From positions 1-6,528 of the forward strand of contig JAQCJS010000061.1 of the NCBI GenBank assembly GCA_027592975.1: a stretch of DNA of 6,528 nt. Reading direction: 5' to 3'. The translations under genes were made by a program, and so were the position numbers. The notes below the pieces were generated by a model. The model saw only the letters and a list, made by a program, of their open reading frames with translations, was not told the DNA's origin and did no database searches. Positions 1 through 4,805 of this stretch are shown here, piece after piece. Position 1 is the stretch's first letter; every line of letters begins with the position of its first letter. This stretch comes from Chloroflexota bacterium (GTDB lineage Bacteria > Chloroflexota > Dehalococcoidia > UBA2979).

Positions 1-563
1 TGCTCCGGCACCGTCAGGTCCTGCCGGTGGATCTCCTGCGCGTACGGCGCGACCTCGTTCTTCGCGAACTCGCGCGCCATGTCGCGCGTCAGCGTGGCCA
101 CGTCGTCCTCGAGGTTGATGTGGTTCACCCCGCCCGTCGCGATGACGTCACGGCCGATCGCGCGGAGGAACGCGCCGTCCATGCCCGCCCGCACCGCCTC
201 GCGCGCGTCGGCGGCGTGCAGCGGCGCGATGTCGCCCTCCGTGAGGCCGAAGTCACGCCATGCCGCCTCGACCTGGGAGCGCAGCGCGTGTGTGACTTCG
301 GCGGCGTAGGAAAAGGCCATGCGTTCGTGCAGCGCGTCCGGCGCGCCGGCGGCCGCAACGCGCTCCACGAACGTGACGAGGTCGGCGGCGGCGCGCACCT
401 GCGTGGCGAGGTAGGCGATGCGCTCGCCGTGCACCTGGTGGTCGTCCAGCAACTCCCCGCCGCCGGTGATCTCCGCCGCCCGGCGCAGCGCGATGTCCAT
501 GACGTCCCGCGCCCGATCGACGAGCATCCGGGCGGCGTGGGCAGGATTGGCGGCAGTGGTCAT
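1..563 (-). CDS. Acyl-CoA dehydrogenase family protein with N-terminal helical extension, (2S)-methylsuccinyl-CoA dehydrogenase-like (5' part only)
   Basis: A flavin-dependent acyl-CoA dehydrogenase would introduce an alpha,beta double bond into a CoA thioester. Only residues 1-187 are present; the gene runs off the left edge without a stop. The start is ATG at 563-561, with GAGGAG (minus strand, 575-570) 6 nt upstream. Residues 1 to about 150 form a mostly helical, Ala/Arg-rich segment containing HGERIAYLATQV near 45-56. The usual N-terminal helices of the acyl-CoA dehydrogenase core begin at about 150 and include REFAKNEVAPYAQEIHRQDL (164-183). Ordinary short-chain enzymes lack such a front part. 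From memory of the family, (2S)-methylsuccinyl-CoA dehydrogenase of the ethylmalonyl-CoA pathway has one of similar size and style. The catalytic base and the FAD and substrate loops lie outside the window, so the substrate is not settled. Family membership is well supported; the subfamily is an inference. It is transcribed divergently from the small + strand gene. Confidence 0.8.
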   Translation of the reverse strand, partial: MTTAANPAHAARMLVDRARDVMDIALRRAAEITGGGELLDDHQVHGERIAYLATQVRAAADLVTFVERVAAAGAPDALHERMAFSYAAEVTHALRSQVEAAWRDFGLTEGDIAPLHAADAREAVRAGMDGAFLRAIGRDVIATGGVNHINLEDDVATLTRDMAREFAKNEVAPYAQEIHRQDLTVPE

Positions 564-569
564 GGGGCG

Positions 570-575
570 CTCCTC
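570..575 (-). promoter_or_regulatory. Ribosome binding site of the acyl-CoA dehydrogenase gene
   Basis: On the minus strand this reads GAGGAG, 6 nt before the ATG at 563. It is a near-consensus Shine-Dalgarno site and fixes the start of this gene, which matters because the N-terminal extension is its notable feature. Confidence 0.75.
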
Positions 576-589
576 GTGGATTCGGATTC

Positions 590-654
590 AGTGTAGAAGT
601 CCGCACGGCGTATCCGCTGCCCCAGACGAGCGCAATACCGGCCGGGGGTACACT
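590..654. promoter_or_regulatory. Divergent promoter region, acyl-CoA dehydrogenase / small ORF
   Basis: The 129-nt gap 564-692 separates two divergent genes and must hold both promoters. Two -10-like hexamers of identical sequence, TACACT, face outward. One is on the minus strand at 595-590, about 27 nt before the dehydrogenase ATG. The other is on the + strand at 649-654, about 40 nt before the GTG of the small gene. Neither has a convincing -35 box at normal spacing, so this is tentative. Confidence 0.3.
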
Positions 655-692
655 CCGTGCAGACGAGACGGTGCTGCAGGACGGGGGACGGC

Positions 693-917
693 GTGGGACT
701 GAAGGAGCTCGAGGCGCTGAAGGCGATCATCGAGAATGAGATCGCGAAGGGCCGAGACAACCACGTCCAGGGCACCTGGCACATCCACTACGAGAAGCGC
801 GGCGACCAGAACGTCTTCTCGTTCAACAAGTGCGAGTCCGAGGTCTACTGCGAGGAGCGCCCGACCGTCTTCGGCGTGGACGGTGAGCTGGTGGACGCGG
901 GCGGGCCGCTGTTCTAG
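693..917 (+). CDS. Small uncharacterised protein, 74 aa
   Basis: I do not recognise this protein. From GTG 693 to TAG 915-917 it has 74 residues. GTG 693 is preferred because GGGGGA at 683-688 lies 4 nt upstream. An in-frame ATG at 657 would add 12 residues (a Cys/Arg-rich stretch) that do not look like protein and overlap the promoter area. Residues 2-20 are an amphipathic, Glu/Lys-rich helix. They are followed by a strand-rich part with GTWHIHYEKR (27-36), VFSFNKCESEVYC (41-53) and FGVDGELVDAGGPL (60-73). Two cysteines (47 and 53) and two histidines (30 and 32) are present, but no clear metal-binding motif is formed. There is no signal peptide or membrane segment, so it is probably cytosolic. 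The balanced composition, with aromatic and acidic residues unlike random GC-rich frames, supports a real gene. It may be co-transcribed with the VOC gene 76 nt downstream. Confidence 0.65.
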   Translation: MGLKELEALKAIIENEIAKGRDNHVQGTWHIHYEKRGDQNVFSFNKCESEVYCEERPTVFGVDGELVDAGGPLF

Positions 918-952
918 CCCGTTCCAGCGCGCTCATACCCGGCGACGCCCGT

Positions 953-982
953 TCGCGGTAGGCTCCCGGAGTCCTGCCGCGA
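953..982 (+). promoter_or_regulatory. Hairpin in the leader of the VOC gene
   Basis: TCGCGGTAGG at 953-962 pairs with CCTGCCGCGA at 973-982, giving a 10-bp stem with one G-U pair and a 10-nt loop. The 3' arm ends where the ribosome binding site begins, overlapping its first two bases. There is no U-tract, so it is not a standard terminator. It could be an mRNA processing or stability element, or could modulate translation. The left arm also contains TAGGCT (959-964), a possible -10 box. Confidence 0.4.
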
Positions 983-993
983 GAGGAGACCCC

Positions 994-1419
994 ATGCCGT
1001 CGCTTTCCATCCACCATTACAACGTCGCCGTCCACGACATCGACCAGGCCGTCGAGGACTACCGCTCCCGCTTCGGCATGGAGCCGATGGGCGAGCGCCG
1101 GAACAACCCGATCGGCAACTTCGACTACCAGTCGATGGGCTACGGGGACACGCTGATCACGCGCCTGATCACGCCCGCCTCGGACGAGGCTCCGCTGGCA
1201 CGGCTGATGAAGGAGCGCTCCAACGGCTTCAACCCGCACGGCGAGGGCATGTACCTGATCGCGTACGAGTGCGACGACGTGGACGCGTTCTGCGCGCAGG
1301 TGGAGGCGAACGGCGGGCGCGTGAACCGCGTCCCCGGCATGAAGAACGCATGGATCCACCCCACGTCATCCCACTTCGTGCTGATGGAGGTCGTGGAGCG
1401 CGGCACCTCGCACGCCTAG
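994..1419 (+). CDS. VOC (glyoxalase-fold) family protein, methylmalonyl-CoA epimerase-like
   Basis: This is a cytosolic single-chain VOC protein of 141 residues, the usual length for a two-motif VOC member. The start ATG 994 follows AGAGGAG (982-988) by 5 nt. The first beta-alpha-beta-beta-beta module starts at IHHYNVAVHDIDQAVEDYRS (6-25). The second starts at GMYLIAYECDDVDAFCAQVE (85-104) and ends in WIHPTSSHFVLMEVVERG (120-137). The last element closely follows the HPKST-GVL-ELV pattern of methylmalonyl-CoA epimerases, which interconvert the two epimers of methylmalonyl-CoA (or ethylmalonyl-CoA). By eye, epimerase ligands His-1 and Glu-4 are kept (H8, E132). The Gln position is R57 and the second His is L88, so the normal metal site is probably not formed. 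It may act on another substrate, use no metal, or be a binding protein. VOC fold is near certain; epimerase activity is doubtful. A dehydrogenase of a similar pathway is encoded nearby, divergently. Confidence 0.85.
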   Translation: MPSLSIHHYNVAVHDIDQAVEDYRSRFGMEPMGERRNNPIGNFDYQSMGYGDTLITRLITPASDEAPLARLMKERSNGFNPHGEGMYLIAYECDDVDAFCAQVEANGGRVNRVPGMKNAWIHPTSSHFVLMEVVERGTSHA

Positions 1420-1424
1420 CGGCG

Positions 1425-1461
1425 TCGAGGAGGCTGCGCAGGGGGATCGAGGAGATTGCGC
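1425..1461 (+). repeat. Imperfect direct repeat, two copies of 15 bp
   Basis: TCGAGGAGGCTGCGC (1425-1439) is followed 22 nt on by TCGAGGAGATTGCGC (1447-1461), with 13 of 15 bases identical. It starts 5 nt after the VOC stop codon. No function can be assigned. Confidence 0.45.
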
Positions 1462-1467
1462 GGGCGG

Positions 1468-1514
1468 CCCACCCCCTATCCCCGCCCGGCGTCCCGGCGC
1501 GGGAGGGGGTTGGG
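1468..1514. repeat. GC-rich imperfect inverted repeat in the convergent gap
   Basis: CCCA-CCCCCT (1468-1477) and CCCGC (1481-1485) pair with GCGGG-AGGGGG (1499-1509) and TGGG (1511-1514). This gives about 15 bp of stem with a 3-nt and a 1-nt bulge and a 13-nt loop. Its place between the 3' ends of two convergent genes suggests a role in ending transcription or a dispersed palindromic repeat. There is no T-tract on either side. Its last GGG is shared with the outer stem of the next hairpin, so the two full structures compete. Confidence 0.5.
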
Positions 1515-1544
1515 ATGAAGGGGCTGCGCCCCTTCGAGCATCCC
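1512..1544. terminator. Second hairpin, possible bidirectional terminator
   Basis: GAAGGGGC (1517-1524) and GCCCCTTC (1528-1535) form a perfect 8-bp stem with a TGC loop. It is extended by GGGAT (1512-1516) with ATCCC (1540-1544) across a 4-nt bulge. It lies about 100 nt after the + strand VOC stop and about 70 nt after the minus-strand oxidoreductase stop. It could serve both convergent transcripts. No U-tract follows in either direction, so it is not a canonical intrinsic terminator. The rest of the gap, 1545-1610, shows nothing recognisable. Confidence 0.4.
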
Positions 1545-1610
1545 GCAAGTGCCACGGTCGCTCTGTCTCCCCACCGATCAAACGTCGACGCGCCCTCGCC
1601 GCTCGCGCGG

Positions 1611-2987
1611 TTAGTCGCGCGTCCCGTCCAGCAAGGACTTGAGCTTCCGCGCGGCCACCAGCACGGGATCCCACGTCCCGGAGAACGGCGGCGCGTACGA
1701 CAGGTCGACGTTGAGCATCGCGTCGACGGTCATCTCGTTCCAGATCGCCATCGCGAGCGCGTCGATGCGCTTCGCGGCGGTCGGGCCGCCCACGATCTGC
1801 GCACCGATGATGCGGCGCGTGGCGCGGTCGGCCAGCGCGCGCACCCGCATCGAGGTCGACGCGGGCCAGTTGCCTGCCGCCGTGGTCGCATCGAATACCG
1901 TGACGACCGGATCGATGCCCGCGGCACGGGCCTGCGCCTCGGTCACGCCGGTACGTGAGATCTCCAGGTCGTGCACCTTCGTGATCGCCGTGCCCAGCAC
2001 CCCGGGGAACGCCTCGTCACCGCCGCCGATGTTCAGGCCGGCGATGCGGCCGGTCTTGTTCGCGATGGTGCCCAGGTGCAGGTTCACCGGCGCACCGGTG
2101 ATGCGGTGCGTCACCTCGGCGCAGTCGCCCGCGGCGTAGACGCCCGGCGCGCTGGTGCGCTGGTGGTCGTCCACCCAGACGCCGCCGCTCGCGCCGATGC
2201 GCAGCCCGGCATCGCGGGCGAGGCCGATGCGCGGCACGGTGCCGGTGGCGAGGATGACGAGGCCTGCCGGGATCGCGCGATCGCCGGAACCGACGGAGAC
2301 GACGTGGCCGTCGTGCCCGGTGATGCGCTCCACGCGGTGGCCCAGGTCGACCTCGATGCCCAGCGCGCGGACGCGGTCGGCCAGGTGCGCGCTCATGTCG
2401 GGGTCGAGCGATCCGCCGAGCAGCCCGTCCTCTGCCGCGATCACGGTCGTGTGCAGGCCTCGCGCGTGCAGCGCCTCCGCCATCTCCAGGCCCACGTACC
2501 CGCCGCCCACCACCACCCCGCGCCGAGGTGCGGGCGTGGCATCGAGGATCGCGCGGACGGCAAGTGCGTCGCGCAGGACGTGCATCTCGTGGACGCCCTG
2601 CAGGTCGCGGCCCTCGATCGGCACGCGGCGCGCCTCGGCCCCGGTGGCGTAGACCAGCGCGTCGTACGTCAGCGCGAAGTCGCGGCCCTGCTCCAGATCG
2701 CGGACGGTGACGCGCTGCGCCGCCGTGTCGATCGCGATGACCTCGTGCCGCAGGCGCACCTCGATGCCCTGGCGCGCGAACTCCTCCGGCGAGCGGATCA
2801 ACAGCGACTCGAAGTCCTCGATCTCGCCGGAGACGAAATACGGCTCCGAGCACGCGGAGAACGAGGCCCACTCGCTGCGCTCGAAGGCGATGATCTCCAG
2901 CGCGTCGGCCGATCGGGCGCGTCGCGCATTGGTGGCGGCGGTCATGCCACCCGCGTCGCCGCCCACGATCACCAGGCGTTCCGGCAT
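1611..2987 (-). CDS. FAD-dependent pyridine nucleotide-disulfide oxidoreductase, CoA-disulfide reductase / NADH oxidase family
   Basis: This 458-residue cytosolic flavoprotein has the full three-domain layout. The FAD site is LVIVGGDAGGMTAATNARRA (5-24). The NAD(P) Rossmann motif is VVVGGGYVGLEMAEAL (158-173), the second FAD contact is VYAAGDCAEV (283-292), and the C-terminal dimerisation domain runs from about 335 to 458. C46 in SFSACSEPYFVSG (42-54) sits where CoA-disulfide reductases, persulfide reductases and NADH oxidases carry their single redox Cys. DLSYAPPFSGTWDPV (428-442) carries the conserved Tyr (Y431) of that family. It is not a classical dihydrolipoamide dehydrogenase, because the CxxxxC pair near residue 45 is absent. 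The usual C-G-x-P-Y is here C-S-E-P-Y. ATG 2987-2985 shares its A with the lipA TGA stop (a 1-nt overlap), and no strong ribosome site is seen, so translational coupling is likely. Substrate candidates are CoA or polysulfide/persulfide disulfides, or oxygen; a lipoate-related role is only suggested by the operon. Confidence 0.88.
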   Translation of the reverse strand: MPERLVIVGGDAGGMTAATNARRARSADALEIIAFERSEWASFSACSEPYFVSGEIEDFESLLIRSPEEFARQGIEVRLRHEVIAIDTAAQRVTVRDLEQGRDFALTYDALVYATGAEARRVPIEGRDLQGVHEMHVLRDALAVRAILDATPAPRRGVVVGGGYVGLEMAEALHARGLHTTVIAAEDGLLGGSLDPDMSAHLADRVRALGIEVDLGHRVERITGHDGHVVSVGSGDRAIPAGLVILATGTVPRIGLARDAGLRIGASGGVWVDDHQRTSAPGVYAAGDCAEVTHRITGAPVNLHLGTIANKTGRIAGLNIGGGDEAFPGVLGTAITKVHDLEISRTGVTEAQARAAGIDPVVTVFDATTAAGNWPASTSMRVRALADRATRRIIGAQIVGGPTAAKRIDALAMAIWNEMTVDAMLNVDLSYAPPFSGTWDPVLVAARKLKSLLDGTRD

Positions 2988-3916
2988 CAGTTGGCGATCC
3001 CGGCCGGCGCCGGGTCGCCACCCTCGCTCAGCTCGCCGCGCGCCGCGCTCTCCTGCTCCCCTGCGTGATACGAGGAACGCACCAGCGGCCCGGACTCCAC
3101 ATGCGCGAAGCCCAGCGACATCCCGTACGCCTTCAGGTGCGCGAACTCATCCGGGTGCACGAAGCGCGCGACCGGCAGGTGCTTGGGGGTGGGGCGGAGG
3201 TACTGCCCGATCGTCACCAGGTCCACGTGGTGCGCACGGAGGTCGCGCAGCACCTCCTCGACCTCCTCGATCGTCTCGCCGAGGCCGACCATGATGCCGG
3301 TCTTGGTCGGCATCTCCGGGGCGAACTCCTTCACGCGGGCCAGCAGCGTCAACGTGCGCTGGTAGTCGCCCCTGAACCGCGCCTTCGGGTACAGCCGCGG
3401 GACGGTCTCCACGTTGTGGTTCAGGACGGCCGGGCCGGCCTGGATCACGGTGCGCAGGGGCCCCGGGTCGCCACCAAAGTCGGGAATCAGCACCTCCACG
3501 CGGCAGTCCGGCCGCAGATGGTGAATCGCGCGGATGCACTGCGCGAAGATCCCCGCCCCGCCGTCCGGCACGTCGTCCCGGTTGACCGAGGTGATCACCG
3601 CGTAGTCCAGGCCCAGCGTGTCCACGGTCTGCGCCAAGCGCACGGGCTCCAGCAGGTCGAGCGCGCCCGGCTTGCCGGAGGTGACCGCGCAGTAGCCACA
3701 GGCCCGCGTGCAGGTGTCACCCAGGATCATGAACGTGGCGGTGCCGGAGTTGAAGCATTCGCCAATGTTCGGGCAGCGGGCCTCCTCGCACACCGTGTGC
3801 AGGCGCTCCTCTCGCAGGAGGTTGGTGATGTGGTCGTAGCGCTCGCCGCCCGGAAAGGGCGCCTTGAACCAAGGCGGCTTCGGTTCGTTCCGGGGCGCGC
3901 GTTCAATCGTGGTCAC
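2987..3916 (-). CDS. lipA: Lipoyl synthase (radical SAM)
   Basis: LipA inserts two sulfur atoms at C6 and C8 of the octanoyl chain on lipoyl domains, such as that of the pyruvate dehydrogenase E2. From GTG 3916 it has 309 residues, normal for the family. The auxiliary [4Fe-4S] cluster cysteines are C43, C48 and C54 in CEEARCPNIGEC. The radical-SAM cluster cysteines are C69, C73 and C76 in CTRACGYC. The C-terminal RSSYHA (280-285) supplies the serine ligand of the auxiliary cluster. Other family hallmarks include TSVNRDDVPDGG (109-120), LNHNVETVPRLY (165-176) and KTGIMVGLGE (205-214). The frame is open upstream to an ATG at 4096, but that would overlap lipB by 184 nt and add non-family sequence. 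GTG 3916 makes a GTGA overlap with the lipB stop and fits the family start. The last 25 residues, after the RSSYHA motif, are a low-complexity Glu/Gly/Ala/Pro tail. It is translated between lipB and the oxidoreductase gene with overlaps at both ends. Confidence 0.97.
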   Translation of the reverse strand: MTTIERAPRNEPKPPWFKAPFPGGERYDHITNLLREERLHTVCEEARCPNIGECFNSGTATFMILGDTCTRACGYCAVTSGKPGALDLLEPVRLAQTVDTLGLDYAVITSVNRDDVPDGGAGIFAQCIRAIHHLRPDCRVEVLIPDFGGDPGPLRTVIQAGPAVLNHNVETVPRLYPKARFRGDYQRTLTLLARVKEFAPEMPTKTGIMVGLGETIEEVEEVLRDLRAHHVDLVTIGQYLRPTPKHLPVARFVHPDEFAHLKAYGMSLGFAHVESGPLVRSSYHAGEQESAARGELSEGGDPAPAGIAN

Positions 3917-4644
3917 GCGGACACCTGCTCCCTGCCGGCGAGCGCGTCCGTCGCCGCCTCGCACGCCACGGTCACGAGGCGCGCGTCGAACCGGCGCTCG
4001 AACGAGCGCATCATCGCCTTGCGCGCCTCCGCTACCCGGACGGTACGGCCCAGCACGCGCGACATCGAGGTCACACCGGCGTCCTCCAGCCCGCACGGGA
4101 CGATCGCGTCGAACCAGCCCAGGTCAGGCGAGACGTTCAGCGCGATGCCGTGGAGCGAGACGCCCCCCTGCACACGAATGCCGAGCGCCGCGATCTTGTC
4201 GCCGGCGACCCAGATGCCTCGTCGCCCCTCCACCAGCCCGGCCGCGATGCCAAACGCGGCGAGCGTGTCCAGCAGCATCCCCTCCAGCGCCTCGATGTAC
4301 GCGGCGACGCCGAGGCCCCGGCGGCGGAGATCGAGGATGGGGTAGGCGACGAGTTGGCCGGGGCCATGCCAGGTGATGTCGCCGCCGCGGTCGGTGTCCA
4401 CCAGCGGCGCAGGGAGGGCCTCCAGCGGCAACCGCACGCTCGCCCGGCCGCCGCGCGCGCCCATGGAGTAAACGGGGGCGTGCTCGATCAGCGCGAGCGC
4501 CTCGGCGGGGTCGGTGTGGATGCCCCCGGGGGGTAGATCGCGGGCAGCGCGCACCTCGGCGGCGGTGGCCGCTTGCCAGGCGCGGGCAGATTCGTAGCCC
4601 ACGCCCGCAGCAGCCAAGATCCGGACCGCGAATGGCTGGTTCAT
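3913..4644 (-). CDS. lipB: Octanoyl-[acyl-carrier-protein]:protein N-octanoyltransferase
   Basis: LipB moves octanoate from acyl carrier protein to the target lysine of lipoyl domains through a thioester on its own cysteine; LipA then adds the sulfurs. The protein has 243 residues, near the family norm. Family signatures are DTDRGGDITWHGPGQLVAYP (83-102), the catalytic lysine K150 in AGDKIAALGIRV, SLHGIALNV (163-171), and the acyl-accepting C184 in IVPCGLEDAGVTSM (181-194). All key residues are present, so it should be active. ATG 4644 is used because the first residues align with the usual LipB N-terminus. No good Shine-Dalgarno sequence is found: GGGGG lies 12 nt away. It is the first gene of the lipB-lipA-oxidoreductase operon, and its TGA (3915-3913) overlaps the lipA GTG by 4 nt as GTGA. 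It is divergent from aceE, whose E2 partner is its expected substrate. Confidence 0.97.
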   Translation of the reverse strand: MNQPFAVRILAAAGVGYESARAWQAATAAEVRAARDLPPGGIHTDPAEALALIEHAPVYSMGARGGRASVRLPLEALPAPLVDTDRGGDITWHGPGQLVAYPILDLRRRGLGVAAYIEALEGMLLDTLAAFGIAAGLVEGRRGIWVAGDKIAALGIRVQGGVSLHGIALNVSPDLGWFDAIVPCGLEDAGVTSMSRVLGRTVRVAEARKAMMRSFERRFDARLVTVACEAATDALAGREQVSA

Positions 4645-4667
4645 GCGTCCAGTCTACCCCCAGCCGT

Positions 4668-4696
4668 ATCTGAGGCTTGGTTGGAGAAGGGGTCAA
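4668..4696 (-). promoter_or_regulatory. Probable sigma-70-type promoter of the lipB-lipA operon
   Basis: On the minus strand TTGACC (4696-4691, 5 of 6 to consensus) is followed after exactly 17 nt by TCAGAT (4673-4668, 3 of 6). This would start the transcript near 4661, giving a leader of about 17 nt before the ATG at 4644. A competing reading is TAGACT at 4656-4651, 6 nt before the ATG, which would give a leaderless mRNA. Confidence 0.45.
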
Positions 4697-4709
4697 CGAT
4701 CGGGTGTTC

Positions 4710-4745
4710 CCCACTCTGACCAAAACCTTGATAGTGGGTTACGCT
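4710..4745 (+). promoter_or_regulatory. Possible aceE promoter with flanking inverted repeat
   Basis: CTGACC (4716-4721) and TACGCT (4740-4745) are spaced by 18 nt and could be -35 and -10 boxes. An inverted repeat CCCACT (4710-4715) / AGTGGG (4733-4738) brackets the -35 box and reaches the -10 box, as an operator might. All of these are weak matches. The -35 boxes of the two divergent promoters lie only about 19 nt apart, so one regulator could act on both. Confidence 0.3.
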
Positions 4746-4805
4746 GAGGGCCGCAGGCGCCAAGGGTGCGCCCGCTGGATGGAGTATGCGGTAGTGATCC
4801 GCGAC

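Noticed and set aside
736..1419. Longer reading of the VOC gene from ATG 736
   Set aside because: The added residues are an Arg/Ser/Thr-rich shadow of the small gene. ATG 994 has a strong ribosome site and begins at the normal VOC N-terminus.
1611..2987. Dihydrolipoamide dehydrogenase (lpd) as the identity of the oxidoreductase
   Set aside because: It would suit the context, but the redox-active CxxxxC pair is missing, and the single Cys and the YAPPFS motif point to the CoA-disulfide reductase/NADH oxidase family.
1971..3068. 365-codon open frame on the + strand opposite the oxidoreductase gene
   Set aside because: It is antisense to a clear FAD/NAD(P) oxidoreductase, is biased in composition and has no recognisable domain.
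2987..4096. Longer lipA reading from ATG 4096
   Set aside because: It would overlap lipB by 184 nt and add about 60 residues not found in LipA. GTG 3916 with the GTGA overlap fits the operon and the family.
3065..4345. 426-codon open frame on the + strand opposite lipA and lipB
   Set aside because: It lies fully antisense to two genes with intact catalytic motifs. Its translation is Arg/Ala/Val/His-rich with no family features, a usual by-product of high GC content.
4677..4723. TTGGT ... ACCAA as a PdhR-type operator
   Set aside because: The half-sites are 37 nt apart, far more than in the PdhR palindrome, and such 5-mers are expected by chance.
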